DNA from: Candidatus Binatus soli
GTDB taxonomy: Bacteria > Desulfobacterota > Binatia > Binatales > Binataceae
DNA length: 30,768 nt
Direction of reading: 5' to 3'
Assembly (NCBI GenBank): GCA_002479255.1
Contig: DLMJ01000031.1
Location: forward strand, 1 to 30,768
How positions within the stretch are numbered: the first letter of the stretch is position 1; each line of letters begins with the position of its first letter. This document shows, one piece after another, positions 1 through 8,877 of the stretch. Below the pieces are notes generated by a model that worked only from the letters and a program-made list of their open reading frames with translations, did not search any database and had not been told where the DNA came from. The position numbers and the translations under genes were made by a program.

Positions 1-18
1 CACCTGTGCAGAGGTTCC

Positions 19-2190
19 CTAGGCCACGTGCAATCGCGCGGCCAGGCGCGAGAAGCGAAGACGCTCATCCTGATTGCGCACCGCCTGCTGCAATGCGCTT
101 TTGGTCCCGACCAGGACGCATACCCGCTCGGCGCGCGTGATCGCCGTGTAGAGCAGATTGCGGCGCAGCATCAGGTAGTGACTCGAATGTATCGGCATCA
201 CGATCGCGGGATACTGGCTGCCCTGGCTCTTGTGCACTGATATCGCGTAGGCGAGCGCCAGCTCGTCGAGGTCCGACAGGTCGTATTCGGCGTGGGTCTC
301 CTCGAACGCGACGCTCACGCGCGCCTTGTCCGAGTCGATCGCGAGAATCCTGCCGATCGATCCGTTGAAGACGTCCTTGTCGTAATTGTTGCGCAACTGG
401 ATAACGCGATCGCCCTCGCGAAAAATGCGATCGCCGGCGCGGAGTTCGCGTCCCGAGGGATTCAGCAGGCTTTGCAGCTCGCGATTGAGAATGTGCGTGC
501 CGAGCGGACCACGATTCATCGGCGTCAGCACCTGGATTTCGCGCGGGTCGTTTATTCCGAATCGCCCAATCAGCCGCTGTTGCACGAGCTGCTTGATCGT
601 CGCGAGCACGTCCTCGGCGGCGTTGCGCTCGAAGAAAAAAAAGTCGCCTTCGGCGTCGTTGGAGATCTGCGGGAATTCACCGCGATTCAAACGATGCGCG
701 TTGGCGACTATCAGGCTGCGGCGCGCCTGTCGATAAACCTCCTGCAATTGGACGACCGGCACAAAGTCGGATGCGATCACGTCCTTGAGGACGCTGCCGG
801 GGCCAACCGACGGAAGTTGATCGCGATCGCCGACCAGCAGCAGCGAGCAGTTCGGCATCAGCGCGGATAGCAGGCTCGAGGCGAGCTCGACATCCATCAT
901 CGAGGCTTCATCGATGATCAGATAGTTGGTGCGGAGCGGAAATTCCTTGCCGCGGACAAAGCCGCCGCTCTCGGGTGAGTATTCGAGCAGCCGATGAATG
1001 GTCTTTGCGTCGCGGCCTGATGCCTCCTGGAGCCGACGAGCCGCGCGCCCGGTCGGTGCGGCAAGCGTCGGCTTCAAACCGGCCTCGGCGAGGGCGACCA
1101 GCAGCGAGCGCAGCAGGGTCGTCTTGCCGGTGCCGGGACCGCCGGTGATAACAGTGACGCGGCTGGCCAGGGCGCATCGGAGCGCGCTCTTTTGTTCGGG
1201 CGACAGTTCGAGTTCGGAGCTTCGCACGGCCGCATCCAGGGCGCGCTGGATCAGCTCCTTGTTCATTGCGCGGCCTGCGTTTAATTCCGCGATTCGGCGC
1301 GCGACGTTCACTTCGGCTTCGTGCAAGCGTGCGAGATAGACGGCGGTGTGATCGTCCGCCTCTTCGACGACCACCTCGCCGCTGGCGGCCAGCTCATCGA
1401 CGGCCCCGCGCGCCAGCTCGGGCTCCATCTCGAGCGCGGTGCGGAACTGGCCTTCGAGATACTCGAAGGGCGAATAGACGTTGCCCTCGTCGGACATGCG
1501 CTCGAGCAGGTACAGGACCGCGGCGCGGGCGCGCTGGATCGAGTTGCGCGGGATGCCGAGTTTCTCGGCGACGGCGTCGGCGGTGCGAAATCCGATGCCA
1601 TGAATGGTGCGCGCGAGTACGTACGGATCGCGCCGTACGACGTCGAGCGCGTCCTTGCCATAGAACTTGTGGATGCGCCGCGCGTGCGAGGCAGCCATGC
1701 CGTGCCCGCGCAGAAAGACCGTCAGCTCGCGCAGCCCGGACGAGTCGCGCCATGCAGCCGCGATTCGTAGCGCGACCGCGGCTCCGATGCCGGAAACTTC
1801 GCGCATGCGTTCGGGAGCGTTGTCGAGCACCTCGCCGAGCGAGTCTCCGAAATGTTCGGCGATTCGCCGCGCAAATGCAGGGCCGACGCCCTTTATTTCC
1901 GAAGCGAGGTAGCGTTCGAGCGCGACCGCTCCGGCGGGCCGCACCGTTTCGAAATCGACTACGTGAAACTGATCGCCAAAGCGCGGATGCTGTTCGAAGC
2001 CGCCTTGAGCGCGGATGGTCGAGCCAACTTCCAGACCGGCAAGATTTCCAACCACCGTGACGCGGCGGGAGTCGCCGTGTTCGCCGGCAACGACCACGAC
2101 GGCGACCGAATAGCCGTTGTTGTCGTTAACGAACAGGACCTGATCGAGGATGCCCTCCAGCGTCTCGGCCGCTTGATGCGCTCGTGCCAC
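19..2190 (-). CDS. recD2: RecD2-type ATP-dependent DNA helicase (SF1B)
   Basis: This is a 5'->3' helicase of the RecD2 family, the stand-alone form that works without RecBC in DNA repair. The N-terminal part (about residues 10-90) is an OB-like domain. A helix-hairpin-helix region follows at about 95-230, with GVGPAFARRIA and SGIGAAVALRIA. The helicase core then shows Walker A GGPGTGKTT near 347, Walker B LIIDEASM near 425, the motif VGDRDQLPSVGPGSVL near 455, and the C-terminal YAISVHKSQGSQ and YTAITRAER motifs. At 723 aa it has the usual length. The start is GTG at 2190; the frame continues upstream for about 15 codons to a TGA without another ATG or GTG, so GTG is the best choice, although no strong ribosome-binding site is visible. 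It lies 80 nt downstream of the MATE gene on the same strand and may share its transcript. Confidence 0.95.
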   Translation of the reverse strand: MARAHQAAETLEGILDQVLFVNDNNGYSVAVVVVAGEHGDSRRVTVVGNLAGLEVGSTIRAQGGFEQHPRFGDQFHVVDFETVRPAGAVALERYLASEIKGVGPAFARRIAEHFGDSLGEVLDNAPERMREVSGIGAAVALRIAAAWRDSSGLRELTVFLRGHGMAASHARRIHKFYGKDALDVVRRDPYVLARTIHGIGFRTADAVAEKLGIPRNSIQRARAAVLYLLERMSDEGNVYSPFEYLEGQFRTALEMEPELARGAVDELAASGEVVVEEADDHTAVYLARLHEAEVNVARRIAELNAGRAMNKELIQRALDAAVRSSELELSPEQKSALRCALASRVTVITGGPGTGKTTLLRSLLVALAEAGLKPTLAAPTGRAARRLQEASGRDAKTIHRLLEYSPESGGFVRGKEFPLRTNYLIIDEASMMDVELASSLLSALMPNCSLLLVGDRDQLPSVGPGSVLKDVIASDFVPVVQLQEVYRQARRSLIVANAHRLNRGEFPQISNDAEGDFFFFERNAAEDVLATIKQLVQQRLIGRFGINDPREIQVLTPMNRGPLGTHILNRELQSLLNPSGRELRAGDRIFREGDRVIQLRNNYDKDVFNGSIGRILAIDSDKARVSVAFEETHAEYDLSDLDELALAYAISVHKSQGSQYPAIVMPIHSSHYLMLRRNLLYTAITRAERVCVLVGTKSALQQAVRNQDERLRFSRLAARLHVA

Positions 2191-2270
2191 GGAAAGAGGA
2201 TTACGCGCGGCGGGCGCCGCGTCCAGTTGATGGCGATGGGAGCGTCAACAAGCGCAGGCGAAATCAGACT

Positions 2271-3662
2271 TCAGACTTCGATGGTTTCCCACTTGCCGCT
2301 CTGGAAGCGCCAGACTTTCACCGTCGAGCGAACGACGTAGTCGGCGAGCAGAGACCACCATATCCAGATGATGCTGCCGCCGTGGTACCAAATGAGAATC
2401 GTGAGAAAGAGCCTCATTCCGTAAAAGCCCGCCAGCGAACCGTAAAGGGGGAACTGCGAATCGCCGGCGCCGCGCAGCGCGCCGGTGATCGTCCAATCGA
2501 TCGCCATCAGCGGTTGCGCGGCAGCGAGCGCGTACATGAATTGTGCCGTGTACGCTATGACCTGTTTGTCGTCGATGAAGAGCGCCGCGATCTGATGGGC
2601 AAAGACGATGAACACCAAGCCCATAGCGGTCATCATCACTATCGCCATGCCGGTCGATTCCCATCCGGCCTTGCGCGAGAACTTCGGGTCGCCCGCGCCG
2701 AGGCCCTGACCGACAAGAGTCGCGGAGGCGGCCGAAAATCCGAAGCCGGGCAGGAACGACAGCGCCAGGATTCGTACACCGATGAAATATGCGGCGATTT
2801 CCTTGGTGCCGTAACGCGCAATGAATCCGACGTAGGCAACAAAGCCAAACTGGATCAACAATTGTTCGATGGCGGCGGGATTTCCGACGCTGAGGATTCG
2901 CCTGCCGAGGCCGAAGTCGGGCCACAGCCCCTTCCAGCGGAAGTTGAGCACCATCCCGTCGATCGACAACGCGTAGAAGAACAAAATCCCGCCGAAAGCG
3001 ATCGCGAGCAAGGTCGCCACGGCCGAGCCGTCCACGCCGAGCACGGGAAATCCGAGCTTGCCGAAGATGAGCACGTAGTTGAGGAAGATTGCGAGCACGT
3101 CGATGATACCGCCGATCCACAGCGGCGTGCGCGTGTCACCGGCGCCGCGCAACGCCGACGCGCACATCAGAAAGACTCCCTGGAACGGCTCCGACAGCAT
3201 CACGACCTGCAGGTAACGCGCACCCATCTCGGCCATCTCGCCCTTGACCTGGAACAATTTCATCAGCGGATGCGCGAAAATTATTACGGGGATCGCGATG
3301 ATCGTCGAAACCAATACGCCGAAGACGACGGACTGCTTCAGCACTTGCTCGGCGCTGTCACGATCGTTCGCACCGATATAACGCGCGACCAGCGCGACAG
3401 TGCCGGTACCGACCGCCGCTATCCCGGCACGCACCGCACCCAGGATTTGCATGGCGAGTCCGACCGCGCCGACCGCGCTCGCGCCGAGCCGCCCCACCAT
3501 CAGCATCGAAGAAAGGCCGAGAATCGAATCGAGTCCGAACGAAAGAATCACGGGCCACGCGAGCGCCCATACCTCGAAGCGGATCCGCTCGATCGGTGGC
3601 AGGGTCATCGCGGCCCCGCTCTGCGCACCGACTCCGGGAACCGACTCGAGAAACTCGGACAT
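2271..3662 (-). CDS. MATE-family multidrug/cation efflux transporter
   Basis: This is an inner-membrane exporter of the MATE family, which uses Na+ or H+ antiport to expel drugs or metabolites. The 463-aa product has about 12 hydrophobic segments arranged as two homologous halves. The first half begins near residue 30 with a typical MATE opening (WPVILSFGLDSILGLSSMLM then VGRLG). The second half contains the NPAAIEQLLIQFGF stretch and GFGFSAASATLVGQGLGAGD, characteristic of the family. The C-terminus is a short basic tail. The start at 3662 gives a 19-residue hydrophilic leader; an internal ATG at 3606-3608 (MTLPPIERIRFE) is a reasonable alternative. The substrate cannot be told from sequence. 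It precedes recD2 on the same strand and is divergent from the glycosyltransferase gene across about 140 nt. Confidence 0.9.
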   Translation of the reverse strand: MSEFLESVPGVGAQSGAAMTLPPIERIRFEVWALAWPVILSFGLDSILGLSSMLMVGRLGASAVGAVGLAMQILGAVRAGIAAVGTGTVALVARYIGANDRDSAEQVLKQSVVFGVLVSTIIAIPVIIFAHPLMKLFQVKGEMAEMGARYLQVVMLSEPFQGVFLMCASALRGAGDTRTPLWIGGIIDVLAIFLNYVLIFGKLGFPVLGVDGSAVATLLAIAFGGILFFYALSIDGMVLNFRWKGLWPDFGLGRRILSVGNPAAIEQLLIQFGFVAYVGFIARYGTKEIAAYFIGVRILALSFLPGFGFSAASATLVGQGLGAGDPKFSRKAGWESTGMAIVMMTAMGLVFIVFAHQIAALFIDDKQVIAYTAQFMYALAAAQPLMAIDWTITGALRGAGDSQFPLYGSLAGFYGMRLFLTILIWYHGGSIIWIWWSLLADYVVRSTVKVWRFQSGKWETIEV

Positions 3663-3804
3663 GACTGTGAACAGTTACGCCAGCACGAGGCGTGATAGTC
3701 AATGGACTGCGCGCGGCGGCGGCCGGGCACGCGCGAACCGAGGAAGATCGTGCGCGCGCGCGAAATCCGCTATATCTCGCGCTGGGGCGGACAAGGGAAT
3801 CCTG
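3663..3804. other. Divergent intergenic region between MATE and glycosyltransferase genes
   Basis: This 142-nt gap must hold the start signals for both divergent genes. A CTATAT-like stretch near 3768-3773 could be a -10 element for the plus-strand gene, but no convincing -35 goes with it. The plus-strand gene has a weak purine-rich ribosome site (AAGGGAAT, about 3793-3800). Nothing else was recognised. Confidence 0.3.
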
Positions 3805-5271
3805 ATGACTGAAGCCGGATCTGCGACAATCGAATCGTTATCGGGCGATAGACCGTCGCGCCGGCCGCTTGAAATCTTCGCGGCGATCTTCGTCGCCGCC
3901 GGATTGATCTATTCGTTTCATCTTGGCGCCAATGCCTTCGGCGCGAGCGAGGCTTACAGCGCGTGGGCGGCGGCAAAACCGGGAATCGGCGCGATCGTTC
4001 GCACGCCGGTGCTGCATGATCCCGGCAAGCAGGTCTTTTACTACGTCGTACTGCATTACTACACGCAGATATTCGGGCTGAGTGAGATTTCGCTGCGCTC
4101 GATGTCGGTGATCTTTTCGCTGATGACGCTCGCGCTGGTGTTCGCGCTCGGCTGCGAAATGTTCGACGAGAGCACGGCGCTGGCGGCGGCCGCGATGTGG
4201 GCATTCAACCCGTTCGCGGTGGTGTTCGCGCACGCGGCGCGAATGTACCCGATGCTCATCGCGATCGCGCTCGCGCATCTGCTGACGCTGCTGCGAGTGC
4301 GGTCCCGGCCCGGCATCATGGGTGGAATCGGCTGCGGAATTCTCGGCGCTGCGATGCCTTACACGCACATGGCCGGGTTAATGATCCTCGGTGCGGAGGC
4401 CGCGATACTGCTGCGCGATCTTGCGCGCGGCAGACGCGACACGATCGCGTGGATGGCGATAATTGTCGCGGGCGCTTTGTTCGTCCCCTACCTGCCCTAC
4501 GCGATTCGACAGAGTCAGCAAATGATTTATGGGCATTGGCTGGACTATTTGGGTCCGCCATACAACTACCCACTTGCGGTTAAAGTGGCCGCTGGGCTGG
4601 TCGCGGCTTTAGTGACCTTGTGGCTGGTATTCGGTCGCACAGTGGAACGAGATGGCGACGAACCGATTCGGTTTCTGGTGGCGTGGATCGCACTGCCCGC
4701 GCTGGCATTCATCGTCGGGTCGGTGATCCTACATCCGATGTTCAATCCGCGCTATTTTGCGCCGGGGATTGCGGCGTCGTCGTTGTTGATTGCCGGATTG
4801 ATCGGCGCGTGGAGCGTCAAGTGGCGCAATCTGCTGGCCGCCGGCTTCGCGCTTGCATGCTTGATCATGCTGCCGTTCGCGCGCTCCAAGCCGCAGCCGT
4901 GGCGAGATTTCGCCGGGCAAGTAACGGCAGGCGGGGCATCAGATCCAGTTTTCTTTGAATCGGGGTTCGTTTCGAACGGAAACACGGCAAACGTCCCCAA
5001 TGGTGGATTTCCATTTGGCTATTACTCAGTTCCATTCAATTACTACTTCAAGGGAGCCAATCCGCGAATAGCTATTCCGGGATTTGACGCCGCGGCCGCG
5101 CGACTGACTATAGAGGAGCGGGTATCGGCGGCGGGCGGCGGATGGCTGGTCAGTTGGAAGGATCGCGATGAGGTTAAGCCGGAGCTGCCGGACGCGAATC
5201 GTTTTCGTGTGGTCGAGACATATCGGCAGCCGCATCTCGCGATTTACCGAATCACACCGGCAGTCAAATGA
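3805..5271 (+). CDS. GT39/PMT-like membrane glycosyltransferase
   Basis: This looks like a polyprenyl-phosphate-sugar-dependent glycosyltransferase of the GT39/PMT (dolichyl-phosphate-mannose mannosyltransferase-like) superfamily, acting on the outer face of the inner membrane. The product is 488 aa with roughly 11 hydrophobic segments over residues 20-380 and a soluble C-terminal domain of about 100 residues. After the first membrane segment comes an acidic loop (GASEAYSAWAAAKPG), where family members carry their catalytic acid. Next is the LRSMSVIFSLMTLALVFALG stretch, typical of the group. The start at 3805 is chosen because the open frame upstream only shadows the antisense MATE gene, and because AAGGGAAT lies just before this ATG. 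It converges with folD. The acceptor (lipid A, protein or glycan) is unknown. Confidence 0.82.
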   Translation: MTEAGSATIESLSGDRPSRRPLEIFAAIFVAAGLIYSFHLGANAFGASEAYSAWAAAKPGIGAIVRTPVLHDPGKQVFYYVVLHYYTQIFGLSEISLRSMSVIFSLMTLALVFALGCEMFDESTALAAAAMWAFNPFAVVFAHAARMYPMLIAIALAHLLTLLRVRSRPGIMGGIGCGILGAAMPYTHMAGLMILGAEAAILLRDLARGRRDTIAWMAIIVAGALFVPYLPYAIRQSQQMIYGHWLDYLGPPYNYPLAVKVAAGLVAALVTLWLVFGRTVERDGDEPIRFLVAWIALPALAFIVGSVILHPMFNPRYFAPGIAASSLLIAGLIGAWSVKWRNLLAAGFALACLIMLPFARSKPQPWRDFAGQVTAGGASDPVFFESGFVSNGNTANVPNGGFPFGYYSVPFNYYFKGANPRIAIPGFDAAAARLTIEERVSAAGGGWLVSWKDRDEVKPELPDANRFRVVETYRQPHLAIYRITPAVK

Positions 5272-5308
5272 TGGGGGATTACGCGGATCGCGCACACCCA
5301 GAATCGTT

Positions 5309-6211
5309 TCAGACGGAGTATGCGGCTCGTTGCAATCCGAGCTGATAGCGCGTCGCGTCGATCAGGTTCTGCATCAGCGCGAGCACCGTCATGGGACCGG
5401 TGCCACCCGGATTGAGCGTAATCCATCCCGCGACTTCCTTCACCGCTTCGAAATCTACATCGCCGATGAATATCCCGGGACCGACACGTCTGAAGCCAAC
5501 GTCAATCACGCAGGCGCCCGGCTTCACCATGTCCGCCGTGATCAGATAGGGCCGGCCGGTGTTGGCGCCGACGCACGGGATGAGGATGTCGGCCTCGCGG
5601 GAAATGGCGGCGAGATCACGCGTGTGGCGATGGCACCACGTAACCGTCGCGTTGCGCAGTCGCCCGCCGAGAATCAGCGCGGTCGGCTTGCCGGCGATAT
5701 CGCTGCGCCCGATAACCACGGCGTGCGCACCCTCGACGGGTACCTTGTAGTAGTCGAGCAGGGTGAGCACGCCGCGCGGAGTGCACGGGATAAAGCGTCC
5801 CCACTGACCGCGATAAAAGCCCCCGACGCTGGACGCGCCGATGGCGTCGAGATCCTTCTCGGGCGCGATCGCATCGAACAGGCGGAAGCGATCGACCCAA
5901 TCCGGGATCGGCAACTGGAGCAGTATCGCATTGACGCGCGCGTCGGCGTTGAGTTCCTCGATCACGCTGAGCAACGCGTCGGTGGTCGCGTGCGACGACG
6001 GCATCCGCACCGTGTGGCTGTCGCATCCAAGTTCGCCCGCCACGCGCTGCTTGTTCTTTACATATTGGCGTGAGGCGGGATCGTCGCCGACCAGGATCGC
6101 CGCCAGCGATGGCGTGCATCCGAACTCGCGCTTGAGCTCGTCGACGTGGGTGCGCAACTCCGGCATCAGATGCGCGCTCAGCGCCCGGCCATCCATGATG
6201 ATTGCAGCCAT
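5309..6211 (-). CDS. folD: Bifunctional methylene-THF dehydrogenase/cyclohydrolase FolD
   Basis: FolD interconverts 5,10-methylene-THF, 5,10-methenyl-THF and 10-formyl-THF in the cytoplasm. The 300-aa product keeps the substrate-site residues Y50 and K54 in SRQYVKNK, the LLQLPIPD motif around 97-104, IPCTPRGVLTLL, the nucleotide-binding GRSDIAGKP and the C-terminal NPGGTGPMTV signature. The normally strict KDVDGFHPxNxG loop reads KDLDAIGASSVGG here, so the aspartates remain but the GFHP-N part has diverged. Whether both activities are kept therefore needs testing. The ATG at 6211 has no clear Shine-Dalgarno sequence. It is divergent from the glycine cleavage operon (130-nt gap), whose product is FolD's substrate. 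Confidence 0.92.
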   Translation of the reverse strand: MAAIIMDGRALSAHLMPELRTHVDELKREFGCTPSLAAILVGDDPASRQYVKNKQRVAGELGCDSHTVRMPSSHATTDALLSVIEELNADARVNAILLQLPIPDWVDRFRLFDAIAPEKDLDAIGASSVGGFYRGQWGRFIPCTPRGVLTLLDYYKVPVEGAHAVVIGRSDIAGKPTALILGGRLRNATVTWCHRHTRDLAAISREADILIPCVGANTGRPYLITADMVKPGACVIDVGFRRVGPGIFIGDVDFEAVKEVAGWITLNPGGTGPMTVLALMQNLIDATRYQLGLQRAAYSV

Positions 6212-6341
6212 CGGGTATCAGTCGATTATAGCACCGGATAGCGTCGAGCAAGGCGCTGTGGAAAGAAGTCGGGCGGTTGTTGGTAGATCACGCGCGGTTG
6301 CCTCGTTCGGCTCAAAAGCGTCTGTTAGGATTTTGCCGCTG
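6212..6341. promoter_or_regulatory. Shared divergent control region of folD and gcvT
   Basis: These 130 nt separate the divergent folD and gcvTPAPB genes, so both promoters probably lie here. A TTAGGA purine tract at 6325-6330 is the likely ribosome site of gcvT. I looked for the paired-aptamer pattern of a glycine riboswitch and did not see it. No clear operator palindrome was found. Confidence 0.35.
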
Positions 6342-7475
6342 ATGAATGCGCCCAAGCGTACTGTTCTGTTCGACCTTCACCAAAAACTCGGCGCACGGAT
6401 GACGGTTTTCGCTGGTTTCGAGATGCCCGTCAGTTACAGCGGGATCATCGAGGAGCATCTTGCGGTCCGCAATTCGGCGGGAATTTTCGATCTGAGTCAT
6501 ATGGGTGAGTTTGAAATCAGCGGACCGCACGCACTCGGCACAATCGAGCGGGCGTTCACCAATTCCGCGGCGCGGCTCAAGCAAGGCCACGCGCAGTACA
6601 CGATTATGTGCGCGCAGGACGGCGGGACGATCGACGACCTGATCGTGTATCGACTCGGACCGGAACGTTACATGCTCTGCGTCAACGCATCCAACACCGA
6701 TACGGATCGCGAATGGATCGCGGAACTCAACGGCGGGCGGGCGAAGTTCGAGGATGTGAGCGAGGCCACCGCGCTGGTCGCAGTTCAGGGACCGTGCGCC
6801 GTCGCGATATTGGCAACGCTGGCGGATTTTCCAATCGCCAACGTCGCGCGCTTCGGCGTTGCCGGCGGACTAATCGCTGGAATCACTTGCATTGCGGCGC
6901 GCACCGGCTACACGGGCGAAGACGGCTTCGAGCTGTTCGTGGATAACGCCGGCGCGCGCCGATTGTTCGAAGCGATTCTCGACGCCGGCGCCGGCGTCGA
7001 TGCCAAACCGGTGGGGCTGGGCGCGCGTGACACGCTGCGGCTCGAAGCCGGGCTGCCGCTGTACGGTCACGAACTCGATCGCAATTCGTCGCCGCTTGAA
7101 GCGGGCCTGGCGGCCTTCGTAAAGCTGGGGCGTCCGTTCATCGGCGCGGCAGCCCTTACCGCGCAACGCGACCGGGGGCTGAAGAAAACATTGGTCGGGC
7201 TGCAGACCGACGATGGCAGGATGGTCGCGCGTCAGGGCTACCGAGTATTTCGAAACGGCGATGAGGCCGGCGTGGTGACGAGCGGGACGTTCGCGCCGTC
7301 GATTCAACGGCCGATCGCGATGGCATATCTCGCGGTCGCAGGCGCGAAAAATATGCCGGCCGTGGGCGAATCGCTCGAAGTTGCAATTCGCGAGCGCAAA
7401 GCCCGGGCGACCATCGTGCCGCGACCGTTCTATCGGCGCGATGAGCCGCCTGCGGCATCAGCTGCGCGCGTGTGA
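6342..7475 (+). CDS. gcvT: Glycine cleavage system T protein (aminomethyltransferase)
   Basis: GcvT releases ammonia from the aminomethyl-lipoyl H protein and passes the methylene group to THF, giving 5,10-methylene-THF. The 377-aa product begins with the typical TVLFDLHQKLGARMTVFAGF and FEMPVSYSGIIEEH, then AVRNSAGIFDLSHMGEFE. It has the catalytic aspartate region GGTIDDLIVY (D98/D99), then the folate-site stretches ARTGYTGEDGFELF, GARDTLRLEAGLPLYGHEL and VTSGTFAPSIQRPIAMAYL. The ATG at 6342 is preceded by TTAGGA. The longer open frame upstream overlaps antisense folD and is not supported. It is the first gene of gcvT–gcvPA–gcvPB. The usual gcvH between gcvT and gcvPA is missing: only 52 nt separate the two genes. 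Confidence 0.95.
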   Translation: MNAPKRTVLFDLHQKLGARMTVFAGFEMPVSYSGIIEEHLAVRNSAGIFDLSHMGEFEISGPHALGTIERAFTNSAARLKQGHAQYTIMCAQDGGTIDDLIVYRLGPERYMLCVNASNTDTDREWIAELNGGRAKFEDVSEATALVAVQGPCAVAILATLADFPIANVARFGVAGGLIAGITCIAARTGYTGEDGFELFVDNAGARRLFEAILDAGAGVDAKPVGLGARDTLRLEAGLPLYGHELDRNSSPLEAGLAAFVKLGRPFIGAAALTAQRDRGLKKTLVGLQTDDGRMVARQGYRVFRNGDEAGVVTSGTFAPSIQRPIAMAYLAVAGAKNMPAVGESLEVAIRERKARATIVPRPFYRRDEPPAASAARV

Positions 7476-7527
7476 TTGAATTGTTGGTGAAGTGGAGGCG
7501 GAGCCGGGCGGAGGATAAGTTGATTCC

Positions 7528-8877
7528 ATGAGATTCATGCCACACACCGAGAACGATGTCGCGGCGATGCTCGAGACCGTCGGCGCAAAGCATCTTGATG
7601 ACCTGATCGCGCATGTGCCGGCGAACCTGCGCGCGCGCGCGACAATCAATCTCGATCTCGGGTGCAGCGAAGCGGATGTGGTCCGGGAGATTTCAGCGCT
7701 GGCGGCCCGCAACACGGGCGCGTCGGGTTTCTTAAGCTTCCTGGGCGCCGGTTACTACCGCCATTACGTGCCCGCCGCGGTGCGCGCTGTCATCGGACGC
7801 GCCGAGTTCGCGACCAGCTATACGCCGTACCAGGCCGAGGCGAGCCAGGGAACCACGCAGGCGATTTTCGAGTTTCAGACGCTGATCACGCAACTCACCG
7901 CGATGGAAGTCGCCAACGCCAGCATGTACGACGGCGCGTCGGCTGCGGCCGAGGCGGTTCTGATGGCGCGACGGTTGATGCCCACGCGCCCGGTCGTCGC
8001 ACTCTCGCGGGCGCTGTGGCCGGAGTATCGCGCAACCATTCGCACCTACCTGAGTGCGCTTGACGGACTCGAGATCGTCGAAGTTCCGTTTGACGACGCG
8101 ACCGGCGCGACCGACTTATCCGCGCTCGATCGTATCGCGAACGATCGCTTGCTGTGCGTGGTCACCGGCTATCCCAACGCGCTCGGCATAATCGAACCGC
8201 TTGGCGCGATTGCTCAAATGACGCATCGCGCGGGAGCACTCGCCATTTCCGTCACTGCCGAGGGCATCGCGCTGGGTCTGCTTCGCGCACCGGGCGAACT
8301 TGGCGTCGATATCGCGGTCGGCGAGGGTCAAAGTTTCGGGCTGCCGCTTCAATTCGGCGGACCCGGCGTTGGCTTCATGGCCGCGCGGCTGACCCATCTG
8401 CGCCAGATGCCCGGCCGGTTGGTGGGACAGACTCGCGATCGTGACAGTCGCCGCGCGTTTTGCCTGACGCTCAGTACGCGCGAGCAGCATATCCGCCGCG
8501 AACGGGCGACCTCGAACATCTGCACCAATCATTCTCTGTGTGCGCTGGCTGCGACGGTCTATCTCTCGTTGATGGGCCGGATTGGACTCCGCGAGCTCGC
8601 GGAGCGAAACGTCGAGCTGGCGCATCAGGCGGCCGCGGTGCTGGAGGCTGCGGGCATCCGCCGGCGCTTTTCGGGACCGTTCTTCAACGAATTCGCATTG
8701 AAGCTTGCGAACCCTTTAGCCGCTCTGGAAGCGGCCGAGCGCAAGCAAATCCTTGCCGGCGTCGCACTCGGCGGCGACTACCCCGAACTTTCCCACGCGC
8801 TCCTCGTTTCAGTCACTGAGATGAATCGCGGCGACGAGTTCAGTCGGCTTGCGGCGGCAATTGCGGAGGTGCGGTGA
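7528..8877 (+). CDS. gcvPA: Glycine dehydrogenase (decarboxylating) subunit 1 (P protein N-half)
   Basis: This is the alpha subunit of the two-subunit P protein, which decarboxylates glycine with PLP and loads the aminomethyl group on lipoylated GcvH. The 449-aa product opens with the family signature MRFMPHTENDVAAML. It also has FLGAGYYRHYVPAAV, ATSYTPYQAEASQGTTQAIF, ASMYDGASAAAEAVLMA, GEGQSFGLPLQFGGPGVGFM and TLSTREQHIRRERATSNICT, all typical of GcvPA. The start has a strong GGAGG at 7510-7514. It overlaps gcvPB by one base, which suggests translational coupling and equal output of the two subunits. Confidence 0.95.
   Translation: MRFMPHTENDVAAMLETVGAKHLDDLIAHVPANLRARATINLDLGCSEADVVREISALAARNTGASGFLSFLGAGYYRHYVPAAVRAVIGRAEFATSYTPYQAEASQGTTQAIFEFQTLITQLTAMEVANASMYDGASAAAEAVLMARRLMPTRPVVALSRALWPEYRATIRTYLSALDGLEIVEVPFDDATGATDLSALDRIANDRLLCVVTGYPNALGIIEPLGAIAQMTHRAGALAISVTAEGIALGLLRAPGELGVDIAVGEGQSFGLPLQFGGPGVGFMAARLTHLRQMPGRLVGQTRDRDSRRAFCLTLSTREQHIRRERATSNICTNHSLCALAATVYLSLMGRIGLRELAERNVELAHQAAAVLEAAGIRRRFSGPFFNEFALKLANPLAALEAAERKQILAGVALGGDYPELSHALLVSVTEMNRGDEFSRLAAAIAEVR

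Noticed and set aside
1266..2060. Arginine-rich 264-codon plus-strand frame opposite recD2
   Set aside because: Low-complexity Arg/Ala composition, no ribosome site, and complete overlap with well-conserved recD2.
2184..3695. 503-codon plus-strand frame opposite the MATE gene
   Set aside because: It is rich in Arg, Asp, Glu and His with no domain, as expected for the antisense of a high-GC membrane protein gene; the MATE frame is clearly the real one.
6212..6341. Glycine riboswitch upstream of gcvT
   Set aside because: I looked for paired aptamer motifs and a terminator or sequestering stem and did not find them. The leader is also short for a tandem aptamer.
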